From positions 1-18,369 of the forward strand of contig DASTBA010000080.1 of NCBI GenBank assembly GCA_035712285.1: DNA of 18,369 bases, written 5' to 3'. A model generated the notes under the pieces. That model saw only the letters and a program-made list of their open reading frames with translations, was not told where the DNA came from and made no database searches. This document shows, in pieces, positions 7,238 through 14,911 of this stretch (within the stretch, counting starts at the first letter, position 1; the number at the start of each line of letters is the position of its first letter). This DNA comes from CAMLHP01 sp035712285 (GTDB lineage Bacteria; Gemmatimonadota; Gemmatimonadetes; Gemmatimonadales; GWC2-71-9). Position numbers and translations under genes: made by a program.

Positions 7238-9511
7238 TCATCCCAACGTGACCGACGTCGTGGCGCCATCGGGCACGAACGTAAATTCGACGGTCCGATG
7301 GCCGCCGAGCACGTCCTGTCCGAGTCGTACCCCGTACATGCCAAGCCCCTGCGCTGCGGCCTCCGCCTCCACCGTATCACTCGACCCGTCGAATCCGTAG
7401 CGCAGGGTAAACGGATCCGCGCGCTCGATGCTCAGCGCCCGGCCGGCCGGCAGTCGGTTGAACGGCACGTCGCTCCGCCAGTGCCAGGTCGCGGCCGATG
7501 GGCGTTCCCCATGGTACCGCTCGGTGACGCACTTGAGGTAATCCATCGGTGTGCCTCGCGTGCGCGCCACGTAGAGCTGCAGGAATTCCGCATGGCTCCA
7601 GACCAGGGGCATGGCGCTGCCGGTGGGTTTCCCCGGGAACAGGAAGTGCTCGGGGATCGGGGTTGTGTCCCATACCTGTTCCGGCAGCAGGCCGCCCGGT
7701 CCCGTCATGCAGGCCATCGTCTCGAGATACGGGCGCGGATCCTCGCCGGCCAGCAGCGCGTAATGCCCCCGCTCGCCGGTGAGGAGCGGCCAGAGCCGGC
7801 CGATGCCGGCGCCGTCATAGGCCGTACCGTCCTCGTTCTCCCCGTAGCCGTCGCCGTTGTAGCGCCGATAGCCCGGCCCGCAGGGCGTGGGCACGGCCAG
7901 CAGCGCATCCACGATCTTCAGGGTGTCGGTGATGCACGGATCATCCGGCTTCCGGAGCCCCAGGCGCACCAGGTAGAGAAAATCGAGCCCTACCACGCTG
8001 CTCGCCGGCACTGAAGCGCCGTCTTCCCGGTTCTTGAGCTCCAGGCGCCCGCAAAGGCCCGCCGGGCCGGCGGGTGCGATCCGCACGTAGTGCCCCGCCG
8101 TGCCGTACTGGCGGTCGAGCTCGGTGCCGGACGCAAAGGTCCACGCCTCGATCTGCTCGTTCCAGTAGTCGGCGAGCGAGAGGGCGTATCCGCGATCTGG
8201 CTCGGGGAGCCACTGGGCGGCGGCCACCAGCGCCGCAATCTCGATCGCCACCGTGAAGGTGCTGGCGCCCGCATTCTCTTCCCAGCGGTCCTGCGGCGAC
8301 ATCGGCCCGTGCATGGCGAGGTAGGATGCCGCCCGTGCCGCCATGAACGGCATGCCGCTCATGGCATCGATCTGGTTTTCCTCCTGCAGCTGCGCGGCCA
8401 GCAGGACCGGCGCGCCCACCTCGTCCAGCTGGATGCCGGTCCAGTACGCCGTGCCGTCCGGTCCCATGTTCTGGGGCCAGTGCCCGTCAGGCCGCTGGGT
8501 GCCGGCGAGGTACGCCAGCAGCCGTCGTGCATCGTCGTGCTGGCCGGCGGCGAGCAGCGCCTGTCCCGCCTCCAGCGCGTCGCGGGTCCACACGAGGTGA
8601 TAGCCGCCGAGCGTGTCGCGTCCGTTGCCCCAGGGCACCGAAAGACTTGCCACGATGGCGCCGGGATGGCCGCGATCCTCGTGCACCTTGATCACGGCGG
8701 CCGAGAGCATCGCGAGGTCGCGGAGCCGCTTCGGGCCCCGTGGCAGCTTCAGCGCCTTGCTCCACCGGTCCCACTCGGCGAGGAACCGGTCCCGCGCGGA
8801 CGCGAAGCCATGCGTGAGCGCGGCGCGGGCGACGCTCTCGGCGCCCTCGTCACTGTCGCCGATTCCCAGCGCGAGTACGCCGGTGTTCCTGGTGAGCTCC
8901 CCCATGAGGGCGACGTTGCCGGGCCCCGCCGTGTCATACGCCCAGGTCATCCGGCCGTTGGCGGCGAAGTCCTGCCAGCCATCCGAGGTGCCGACGTAGC
9001 CCGCGCTCATGCGGTCGAAGCCCCCTTCCGCCACGAGGCAGAGCGCGGCCCGTCCGCCGCGGGCCTGGAGCATGCCGTCGGCGCAACGGGCGGTGCTGCC
9101 CTGGTCCAGGGGATCGAGGTGCGGCGCCAGCAGGGGGTAGAGGCGGACATCGTCGCCGGAGAGGGCGTAGCGGATCAGCAGCGCATCGCGCACCGGGTCG
9201 ACGAGTATCTCGAGCTCGAGTTCGTAACCGTCGCCGTGATGCGTGATCCGCGGCAGCGGGGTGTAGGGCGTCGGCAGTGTCAGGTCGTACCGCGCGACGC
9301 GCTTCACCTCGTGCCAGCCATTCGGCGTCGCCACGAGGAAGCCGAGATCCCGCACCTGCGGGCGCCCGGTGGAGGGCCAGTAGACCTCGTTCAGGATGCC
9401 GAACCCGACGGTGGCCCAGAGACGGCCCGGGCCGAGGGCGGCACACACCATGTCCTTGGCGCTGGAACACCAGGTGGGGGGGATACCCGGATGCCCGGGT
9501 GCGATTGTCAT
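7238..9511 (-). CDS. Glycoside hydrolase family 15, glucoamylase (glucan 1,4-alpha-glucosidase)
   Basis: This 757-residue enzyme would release glucose from the non-reducing ends of alpha-glucans. The N-terminal third (about residues 1-250) matches the beta-sandwich domain of bacterial glucoamylases and glucodextranases: Ala-Pro-Gly-His-Pro-Gly-Ile-Pro-Pro near the start, then Gly-Ile-Leu-Asn-Glu-Val-Tyr-Trp-Pro. The rest is the alpha/alpha barrel. It carries Val-Trp-Thr-Arg-Asp-Ala (about 307-312), the general-acid motif Asp-Arg-Trp-Glu-Glu-Asn-Ala-Gly with the acid at about Glu411, and the base motif Leu-Leu-Pro-Glu-Gln-Val-Trp-Asp with Glu611. The ATG at 9511 is preferred because AGGAG lies six bases upstream; the ATG at 9517 would abut that site. 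No signal peptide is visible, so it is probably cytoplasmic and could act on glycogen-derived dextrins. It is divergent from the pentose phosphate operon. Confidence 0.93.
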   Translation of the reverse strand: MTIAPGHPGIPPTWCSSAKDMVCAALGPGRLWATVGFGILNEVYWPSTGRPQVRDLGFLVATPNGWHEVKRVARYDLTLPTPYTPLPRITHHGDGYELELEILVDPVRDALLIRYALSGDDVRLYPLLAPHLDPLDQGSTARCADGMLQARGGRAALCLVAEGGFDRMSAGYVGTSDGWQDFAANGRMTWAYDTAGPGNVALMGELTRNTGVLALGIGDSDEGAESVARAALTHGFASARDRFLAEWDRWSKALKLPRGPKRLRDLAMLSAAVIKVHEDRGHPGAIVASLSVPWGNGRDTLGGYHLVWTRDALEAGQALLAAGQHDDARRLLAYLAGTQRPDGHWPQNMGPDGTAYWTGIQLDEVGAPVLLAAQLQEENQIDAMSGMPFMAARAASYLAMHGPMSPQDRWEENAGASTFTVAIEIAALVAAAQWLPEPDRGYALSLADYWNEQIEAWTFASGTELDRQYGTAGHYVRIAPAGPAGLCGRLELKNREDGASVPASSVVGLDFLYLVRLGLRKPDDPCITDTLKIVDALLAVPTPCGPGYRRYNGDGYGENEDGTAYDGAGIGRLWPLLTGERGHYALLAGEDPRPYLETMACMTGPGGLLPEQVWDTTPIPEHFLFPGKPTGSAMPLVWSHAEFLQLYVARTRGTPMDYLKCVTERYHGERPSAATWHWRSDVPFNRLPAGRALSIERADPFTLRYGFDGSSDTVEAEAAAQGLGMYGVRLGQDVLGGHRTVEFTFVPDGATTSVTLG

Positions 9512-9560
9512 GGTCATCTCCTGGACCGCGAATCGTGAGCGGCCTGTGCGGAAGGTAAAC

Positions 9561-9645
9561 GGACGAGGCGGACAAGGCGGGCAGGGCGGACAGGTCAATT
9601 TTCATCCGTCTCGTCCGTCTCGTCCGCCTCGTTCGCCTCGCCCTG
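9561..9645. repeat. Two inverted arrays of a 9-bp tandem repeat
   Basis: The left array (9561-9596) has about four units close to GGACGAGGC. The right array (9605-9645) has four and a half units close to TCCGTCTCG or TCCGCCTCG, the same motif in opposite orientation. An 8-base spacer separates them, so the whole block can fold into a long imperfect hairpin. It fills the divergent gap between the GH15 gene and gnd. Units vary by one to three bases. No protein role is needed to explain it. Confidence 0.8.
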
Positions 9646-9685
9646 TTACCATTGAAGGGACCGAAAACAGCGGAGAGCAAACGCG

Positions 9686-10594
9686 ATGGAACTGGGAATG
9701 ATCGGGCTGGGCAAGATGGGCGCGAACATGACCACGCGCCTCATCAGGGCCGGGCACCGGGTGGTGGCATATGACAGGGCGCCGGATGCCGTCGCGAAGG
9801 CGGTGCAGGGTGGCGCGGTGGGGGCGAATTCGCTGGAAGAGATCGTCCGGCAGCTCAAGGCGCCGCGCGCGGTCTGGGTGATGGTGCCGGCGGGCGATCC
9901 CACCGAGCAGACGATCACCGCGCTCACCGGCGTCCTCACGCCGGGCGATACGGTGATCGACGGCGGCAACAGCTACTACAAGGATTCCCTGCGCCGGGGG
10001 GCGGCACTGCGGAAGCAGATGCTGAACTTCGTGGATTGCGGCACCAGCGGCGGCGTGTGGGGGCTCGCCGAGGGCTACAGCATGATGGTGGGCGGGGACG
10101 GCGCCGCCGTGGAGCGGATCAAGCCGATCTTCGAGGCGCTGGCCCCGGCGCCGGACAAGGGCTGGGGGCACGTGGGCCCGGTCGGCGCCGGGCACTTCGT
10201 GAAAATGGTGCACAACGGCATCGAGTACGGGCTGATGCAGGCGTACGCCGAAGGGTTCGAGGTGCTCCACCGGAAGGAGGAGTTTGCCCTGGACCTGCCG
10301 CAGATCGGCCACATCTGGCAGGACGGCAGCGTGGTGCGTTCCTGGCTGCTGGATCTCACCACGGCGGCGCTGGAACAGCACCCGGACATGAAGGACATCG
10401 CGCCCTGGGTGGCCGATTCGGGCGAAGGCCGCTGGACCCTGGCGGAGGCGGTGGACCTGAACGTGCCGGCGCCGGTGATCGCGCTGTCGCTCATGGCCCG
10501 GCTCCGGTCCCGGAGTGAAGAGGCGTTCTCCGACCGGTTGCTCGCCGCCATGCGGCAGCAGTTCGGCGGCCACGCCGTGAAGGCGGAGACATGA
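9686..10594 (+). CDS. gnd: 6-phosphogluconate dehydrogenase, short (about 300-residue) decarboxylating type
   Basis: The enzyme oxidatively decarboxylates 6-phosphogluconate to ribulose-5-phosphate. At 302 residues it is the short form, lacking the long C-terminal extension of the E. coli type. The Rossmann fold begins Met-Ile-Gly-Leu-Gly-Lys-Met-Gly-Ala-Asn (5-14). The substrate motif Asp-Gly-Gly-Asn-Ser-Tyr-Tyr-Lys-Asp is at 92-100, and the catalytic region Lys-Met-Val-His-Asn-Gly-Ile-Glu-Tyr at 173-181 has Lys173, Asn177 and Glu180. The second beta strand ends Ala-Tyr-Asp-Arg with Asp30; in this superfamily an acidic residue there usually favours NAD over NADP, so NAD use is a reasonable inference. 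The ATG at 9686 follows a GGAG about ten bases upstream. It is the first gene of gnd-zwf-pgl, one base ahead of zwf. Confidence 0.96.
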   Translation: MELGMIGLGKMGANMTTRLIRAGHRVVAYDRAPDAVAKAVQGGAVGANSLEEIVRQLKAPRAVWVMVPAGDPTEQTITALTGVLTPGDTVIDGGNSYYKDSLRRGAALRKQMLNFVDCGTSGGVWGLAEGYSMMVGGDGAAVERIKPIFEALAPAPDKGWGHVGPVGAGHFVKMVHNGIEYGLMQAYAEGFEVLHRKEEFALDLPQIGHIWQDGSVVRSWLLDLTTAALEQHPDMKDIAPWVADSGEGRWTLAEAVDLNVPAPVIALSLMARLRSRSEEAFSDRLLAAMRQQFGGHAVKAET

Positions 10595-10595
10595 C

Positions 10596-12050
10596 ATGAG
10601 CGCATCGGTCGGGAAGGGGGCCGCCACCTACGTCATCTTCGGCGGCACCGGGGACTTGTCCCAGCGCCTGGTCGTGCCGGCGCTGTATCACCTGCACGCG
10701 GCGGGGCATGCGGCCGACATTCCCGTCGTCGCGGTGACCAAGGGCGAGACCGACGACGCCGGCTACCGCCGGATGATCACGGACGCCCTGGTGCGTGACG
10801 GGATTGCGCGCACCCGGGCCGAGGCATGGGCCCGGAAGTTCCTCTACTACCAGCCGATTCACGACGGCGCGCCCGAAGACTATCGCGAGCTGGACAACCG
10901 GCTCAAGGAGATCGAGGCCCGGCATCAGGTCCCGGGCAACCGCGTGTTCTACCTGGCCTTGCCGCCCCGGTTCTTCGGCCCCACGGCCGGCGGACTCGCG
11001 CGCGCCGGACTCAACCGGGCACGCGGATGGGTGCGGCTCGTGGTGGAAAAGCCGTTTGGGCGTGACCTCGAGTCCGCGCTCAAGCTGAACCAGGAACTGC
11101 ACGAGGGCTGGCGCGAGGACCAGATCTACCGGATGGACCATTTCCTCGGCAAGGACACGGTGCAGAACCTGATCGTGTTCCGGTTCGCGAACGCCATGTT
11201 CGAGTCGCTCTGGAATCGTGAGCATGTCTCCAGCGTGCAGATCACCGTGGCCGAGACCCTCGGCGTCGAGAAGCGCGCGGGGTACTACGAGAGTGCCGGC
11301 GTCATCCGGGACATGATCCAGAATCACCTCACCCAGATCATGACCCTCGTGGCGATGGAACCGCCCAGCAGCATCGACGCCGCGGCCATCCGGCAGGAAA
11401 AGGTCAAGGTCCTGCAGTCCACCCGGCGGATCAGGCCGAGGGACCTGGTGCGCGGCCAGTATGCCGCCGGGCACATCGGCCGGCGCGAGGTGCCCGCCTA
11501 TCGCAAGGAACCGGGCGTGGCGGCCGACTCGCGCACCGCCACCTTCGTCGCGATGAAGCTCGAGATCGACAACTGGCGCTGGCAAGGCGTGCCGTTCCTG
11601 CTGCGGACCGGCAAGCGCATGGCCACCCGCCTGACCGAGATCGCGCTCACGCTGCGCGAACCGCCGGTGAGCCTGTTCCAGGCGTTCGATGCATGCACCA
11701 TGACGGGCGACACCCTCGTCCTGCGCCTGCAGCCGGACGAGGGATTCACGCTCCTCTTCGACGTGAAAGTGCCAGGCCCGAACTTCCAGCTGTCACAGCA
11801 GCCGTTGCGCTTCCAGTACAGCGAAGCGTTCGGGCCGCTGCCCGAAGCGTACGAAACACTGTTGCTGGACGTGATCCAGGGCGAACAGATGCTGTTCGTC
11901 CATGCAGACGAGGTCGAGGCCTCGTGGCGGCTGTACACGCCCATTCTCGACGGGGGAGGCCAGCCGCTGCCATACCCCGCGGGCAGCTGGGGCCCGGAAG
12001 ACGCCGACACCCTGGCGGGGGAGGGGCCGCTGCGGTGGCGGAACGGGTGA
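10596..12050 (+). CDS. zwf: Glucose-6-phosphate 1-dehydrogenase
   Basis: The enzyme oxidises glucose-6-phosphate to 6-phosphogluconolactone and is the entry step of the oxidative pentose phosphate pathway. The 484 residues match the usual length. The nucleotide-binding motif Phe-Gly-Gly-Thr-Gly-Asp-Leu-Ser-Gln-Arg is at 15-24, the Glu-Lys-Pro-Phe-Gly-Arg-Asp segment at 151-157, and the active-site block Tyr-Arg-Met-Asp-His-Phe-Leu-Gly-Lys-Asp at 178-187, with His182 as the expected substrate-binding residue (the usual form is Arg-Ile-Asp-His-Tyr-Leu-Gly-Lys). GGAG lies seven bases before the ATG, inside the end of gnd. The stop codon overlaps the pgl start region. Tight packing indicates a single transcript. 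Confidence 0.97.
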   Translation: MSASVGKGAATYVIFGGTGDLSQRLVVPALYHLHAAGHAADIPVVAVTKGETDDAGYRRMITDALVRDGIARTRAEAWARKFLYYQPIHDGAPEDYRELDNRLKEIEARHQVPGNRVFYLALPPRFFGPTAGGLARAGLNRARGWVRLVVEKPFGRDLESALKLNQELHEGWREDQIYRMDHFLGKDTVQNLIVFRFANAMFESLWNREHVSSVQITVAETLGVEKRAGYYESAGVIRDMIQNHLTQIMTLVAMEPPSSIDAAAIRQEKVKVLQSTRRIRPRDLVRGQYAAGHIGRREVPAYRKEPGVAADSRTATFVAMKLEIDNWRWQGVPFLLRTGKRMATRLTEIALTLREPPVSLFQAFDACTMTGDTLVLRLQPDEGFTLLFDVKVPGPNFQLSQQPLRFQYSEAFGPLPEAYETLLLDVIQGEQMLFVHADEVEASWRLYTPILDGGGQPLPYPAGSWGPEDADTLAGEGPLRWRNG

Positions 12051-12769
12051 CGCCCGAGGTCACGGTCTTCGATTCGCTGGACGCGCTGAGTCACGAGGCG
12101 GCCCGGTGCCTGGTCGTGGCCGCGCGGGAAGGGGTGATCTGCACCGGAAGGGCCGCGGTGGCGCTGTCCGGCGGACATACGCCGGCGCGGCTCTACGAGC
12201 TGCTGGCCTCGGACCAGTATCGTGGCGCGGTGCCGTGGGACGAGATCGCCTGGTTCTGGAGTGACGAGCGCGCGGTCCCTCCCGATGACGCACGGAGCAA
12301 CTTCGGTCTCGCCGAGCGGCTCATGCTCTCGCACGTGCCGGTGAATCCCTCGCAGGTGCACCGGATGCCGGCCGACGCGGAGGATCTCGGCCGCGCGGCG
12401 ATGCGCTACGAGGAGACCATCCGGAGCGAAGTCCCCGACCTCGCGTTCGACCTGCTGCTGCTGGGCGTCGGCGATGACGGACACACGGCGTCGCTCTTTC
12501 CCGGGAATGCGGCGCTGGACGAGACCGAGCGGCTGGTGCTGCCGGTTCGGGGCGGGCCGGAGCTGGAGGTCCGCTCGCGCCTCACCTTCACCTATCCACT
12601 CATCAACCTCGCGCGTACGGTATTGGTGCTCGCCGCGGGAGCGGGCAAGCGGCCCATCGTGCAGGCGGTGGCGCAGGATGCGCCCGATGCCGACCGGTAT
12701 CCCGTGGCACGCATCCGGCCGGCGGGGCATTTGACGTGGCTGGTGGATGCGGCGGCGGGCGGGTCATAA
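12035..12769 (+). CDS. pgl: 6-phosphogluconolactonase (DevB/Pgl type)
   Basis: The enzyme hydrolyses 6-phosphogluconolactone to 6-phosphogluconate, the step between Zwf and Gnd. Family motifs are clear: Ala-Leu-Ser-Gly-Gly-His-Thr-Pro-Ala near residue 40, Trp-Ser-Asp-Glu-Arg-Ala-Val-Pro-Pro near 75, Ser-Asn-Phe-Gly-Leu near 89, and Leu-Gly-Val-Gly-Asp-Asp-Gly-His-Thr-Ala-Ser-Leu-Phe-Pro near 143-156. The length of 244 residues is typical. There is no ATG start. The GTG at 12035 has GAGGGG eight bases upstream and overlaps zwf by 16 bases. A GTG at 12047, forming a 4-base GTGA overlap with the zwf stop, is an alternative that would shorten the protein by four residues. The 3' end overlaps the end of the opposing aromatic gene by six bases. 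Confidence 0.94.
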   Translation: MAERVTPEVTVFDSLDALSHEAARCLVVAAREGVICTGRAAVALSGGHTPARLYELLASDQYRGAVPWDEIAWFWSDERAVPPDDARSNFGLAERLMLSHVPVNPSQVHRMPADAEDLGRAAMRYEETIRSEVPDLAFDLLLLGVGDDGHTASLFPGNAALDETERLVLPVRGGPELEVRSRLTFTYPLINLARTVLVLAAGAGKRPIVQAVAQDAPDADRYPVARIRPAGHLTWLVDAAAGGS

Positions 12770-13747
12770 ATCCGGCCGCAACCCCCGCGCTTCACCCAGA
12801 TACACATGTGACGCGTGCCATCGTTCCTCCGGCGGCCGCACGTGCAGCAGCACGCGGAGGCAGCGGGGCAGCGCCCCGGGCACGTCCACCTCGGTGGCAC
12901 AGAGCATCGGGATCTCGTGCCAGCCGGCCTGGCGCGCGGCCAGCGCCGGGAACGCGCTGTGCAGGTCGGGGGTGAGGGTGAACACACAGCTCACCGCGTC
13001 CTTGGGCGTGATCCGGTTCGCCTGTGCCATCGCCGTCAGCAGGTCCTCGGTTGCCGAGGCGATGGCCTCTGGGGTATCCCGCTCGACCGGGATCGCACCG
13101 CGCACCGCCGCCACGTTCCCGAGGTGCGCGGCCAGGTGCGCACCAATTCTCTCCGTCGTCCCGTGTCGTCCAAGCTGCCGGCGGGCCAGCAGCCAGAAGG
13201 TCGTGGCGTTGTCGGCCCGGTCCTGGACATCCCGCATCAGCACCGCCAGCCCGAACTGGTGGGCTGCTTCCTCGCTGGTGACCACGCCGGCATTCCGATT
13301 CCCCGACTCGGCCAGCAGCCGGGCCGCTCCGGCGGTGTCGTGCACCGGCTCGGGCTGCATCTGCGGGTGATGAGCCAGGAGCCGGCCGCATTGCCGAAGG
13401 GCAACCGGATGGGACAGCACCTGCGTCAGCTGGTCCGGGCGCACGCCGGGGAGCGCCGCCAGCACCAGCCGGACGGGAAGCCGGTGTTCCGCATCCACCC
13501 GGAGATCGTGCCGGGCGATGGCCCGGAGGCTCTCCGCCACGATACCGGCCAGCGAGTTGTACACCGGCAGCAGGAGCCGTTCGACCTGCCCGCGTTCCAG
13601 GGCGTCGAGTGCATCCGTGAAGGTCGCGAGGAACTCCGGCTCGGCGGCATCACCCATCAGCTCCCGCAGCGCCGAATGGCTGAAGCATCCGGCCTCGCCC
13701 TGCACGCCCACCCGGAGGGCGGCCTCGCGTCGCGCCGCGGCCGTCAT
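12764..13747 (-). CDS. Prephenate dehydratase fused to a C-terminal AroH-type chorismate mutase
   Basis: This 327-residue protein joins two consecutive steps of phenylalanine synthesis in an unusual order. Residues about 11-190 resemble prephenate dehydratase: Val-Gly-Val-Gln-Gly-Glu-Ala-Gly-Cys-Phe-Ser-His (13-24), Leu-Ser-His-Pro-Val-Ala-Leu-Arg-Gln-Cys (111-120), and Asn-Ala-Thr-Thr-Phe (180-184) where the family normally has Asn-x-Thr-Arg-Phe. Residues about 212-327 match Bacillus-type AroH chorismate mutase. Counterparts of its active-site residues are present: Arg216, Arg272, Cys283, Glu286, Arg298, Tyr316 and Arg324, and it ends Leu-Arg-Pro-Asp-Leu. No ACT regulatory domain and no AroQ helical mutase is seen. 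The ATG at 13747 overlaps the DAHP synthase stop by four bases (ATGA), implying translational coupling. The mutase is very likely active; the dehydratase is probable but has altered motifs. Confidence 0.88.
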   Translation of the reverse strand: MTAAARREAALRVGVQGEAGCFSHSALRELMGDAAEPEFLATFTDALDALERGQVERLLLPVYNSLAGIVAESLRAIARHDLRVDAEHRLPVRLVLAALPGVRPDQLTQVLSHPVALRQCGRLLAHHPQMQPEPVHDTAGAARLLAESGNRNAGVVTSEEAAHQFGLAVLMRDVQDRADNATTFWLLARRQLGRHGTTERIGAHLAAHLGNVAAVRGAIPVERDTPEAIASATEDLLTAMAQANRITPKDAVSCVFTLTPDLHSAFPALAARQAGWHEIPMLCATEVDVPGALPRCLRVLLHVRPPEERWHASHVYLGEARGLRPDL

Positions 13748-14796
13748 GCGACCGCCGCCGGGATCCGCGGCGCCGGTGTGCCGAGGGACCGTCCCGCGGC
13801 ACCGGCAAAGGCGGCGATGCGCTGCATGAGGACGGTGAACTCGTCGAAGGAGAGGGATTGCTCGCCGTCGGAGCGCGCCGACTCCGGCTCGGGGTGCACC
13901 TCGACGATGAGTCCGTCGGCCCCGGCGGCGATCGCGGCGCAGGCGAGCGGCAGCACCAGTGCGCGGCGCCCGCCCGCATGGCTCGGATCCACGATCACCG
14001 GCAGGTGCGTCTCTTCCTTCAGCACCGGCACCGCGGCGATGTCGAGCGTATTCCGGGTGGCGGACTCGAAGGTGCGGATGCCGCGTTCGCAGAGCACGAC
14101 GTTCGGGTTGCCCTGGGCCATGATGTATTCGGCCGCCATGAGCAGCTCCCGGATGGTGGCACTGAGCCCGCGCTTGAGCAGCACCGGCCGCCGGCACCGG
14201 CCCACCTCGGCGAGCAGCGCGTAGTTCTGCATGTTGCGCGCGCCGACCTGGAGCAGGTCGGCGTGCTCGGCCACGATCTCCACCAGCCGCGTGTCCATCA
14301 CCTCGGTCACCACCGGCAGTCCGCTGGCGGCGCGCGCCTCGGCCAGCAGCTCCAGCCCTTCCTTGCCGACGCCCTGGAAGGCATAGGGAGAGGTGCGGGG
14401 CTTGAAGACCCCTCCACGAAGCATGGCGGCGCCGGCACTTCGTACCGACATCGCCGTCCGCAGCAGCATCTCGCGTCCCTCGACGGCACACGGCCCCGCG
14501 ATGACGGCCAGCGGTTCGCCGCCCACCGGCACGCCGCGCACCCGCACGACGCTCTGCCCGTCGGGCGAGGCCTCGCGGGCGGCGAGCTTGTAGGGGCGCA
14601 GGACCGGCGTGACGGATTCGATGCCGGGGAGCGCGAGAAGGGGAACTTCCGCCAGGCGGTCCTCGTCGCCGACGCAGGCGACGACGGTGCGCTTCGCGCC
14701 GCGGACGACGCGTGCGGTGAGGCCCAGCGATTCGACCCGCTCGCAGAGGCGGTCGAGGTCGGCCTGGGTGATTCCGGACCTGGTGACGATCAGCAT
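13744..14796 (-). CDS. aroF: 3-deoxy-7-phosphoheptulonate (DAHP) synthase, with N-terminal ferredoxin-like domain
   Basis: The enzyme condenses phosphoenolpyruvate and erythrose-4-phosphate, the first step of the shikimate pathway. The 350 residues match the Thermotoga-type subfamily. An N-terminal ferredoxin-like (ACT-like) domain, about 1-68, binds the allosteric aromatic amino acid in characterised members. The catalytic barrel has Ala-Gly-Pro-Cys-Ala-Val-Glu (100-106), Lys-Pro-Arg-Thr-Ser-Pro-Tyr (132-138), Leu-Lys-Arg-Gly (207-210) and Asp-Pro-Ser-His-Ala-Gly-Gly-Arg (270-277). The expected metal ligands are Cys103, His273, Glu299 and Asp310. The ATG at 14796 has only a weak GAGCGAG upstream. 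It is the first structural gene behind a Phe-rich leader peptide and terminator hairpin, and overlaps the downstream fusion gene by four bases. The gene symbol is by function only. Confidence 0.95.
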   Translation of the reverse strand: MLIVTRSGITQADLDRLCERVESLGLTARVVRGAKRTVVACVGDEDRLAEVPLLALPGIESVTPVLRPYKLAAREASPDGQSVVRVRGVPVGGEPLAVIAGPCAVEGREMLLRTAMSVRSAGAAMLRGGVFKPRTSPYAFQGVGKEGLELLAEARAASGLPVVTEVMDTRLVEIVAEHADLLQVGARNMQNYALLAEVGRCRRPVLLKRGLSATIRELLMAAEYIMAQGNPNVVLCERGIRTFESATRNTLDIAAVPVLKEETHLPVIVDPSHAGGRRALVLPLACAAIAAGADGLIVEVHPEPESARSDGEQSLSFDEFTVLMQRIAAFAGAAGRSLGTPAPRIPAAVA

Positions 14797-14817
14797 GCAG
14801 GGCTCGCTCGTTCTGGT

Positions 14818-14855
14818 GAAAACGAAACGGGCCCCCGGTGAAGACCGGGAGCCCG
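14818..14855 (-). terminator. Attenuator terminator hairpin ahead of DAHP synthase
   Basis: On the minus strand a 12-base stem CGGGCTCCCGGT pairs with ACCGGGGGCCCG across a CTTC loop; every position pairs, with one G-T (G-U) wobble. TTTCGTTTTC follows directly, a short T-rich tail. This is a strong intrinsic terminator placed 21 bases before the DAHP synthase start codon and 21 bases after the leader peptide stop. Because it lies upstream of the operon's first enzyme, it should act as an attenuator and not as an end-of-gene terminator. Confidence 0.85.
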
Positions 14856-14911
14856 CTGGAGATCGGAAGCGTCAGTTCAGCCGCGCACGCCCACCCGACT
14901 CCGGCCCCCGG
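14845..14911 (-). promoter_or_regulatory. Proposed antiterminator pairing (14903-14911 with 14845-14853)
   Basis: The minus-strand 9-mer CCGGGGGCC occurs at 14903-14911, just after the Phe codons of the leader, and again in the 3' arm of the terminator at 14830-14838. Both copies can pair with GGCTCCCGG at 14845-14853, the 5' arm of the terminator. The two structures are therefore mutually exclusive, as expected for attenuation. A ribosome stalled on the first four Phe codons would leave the upstream copy free. The pairing is an inference from sequence and has not been folded computationally. Confidence 0.6.

Noticed and set aside
9512..9598. Upstream extension of the GH15 gene encoding Cys-Pro-Pro repeats
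   Set aside because: It is the translation of the 9-bp tandem repeat. The ribosome site AGGAG fits the ATG at 9511, where homology also begins.
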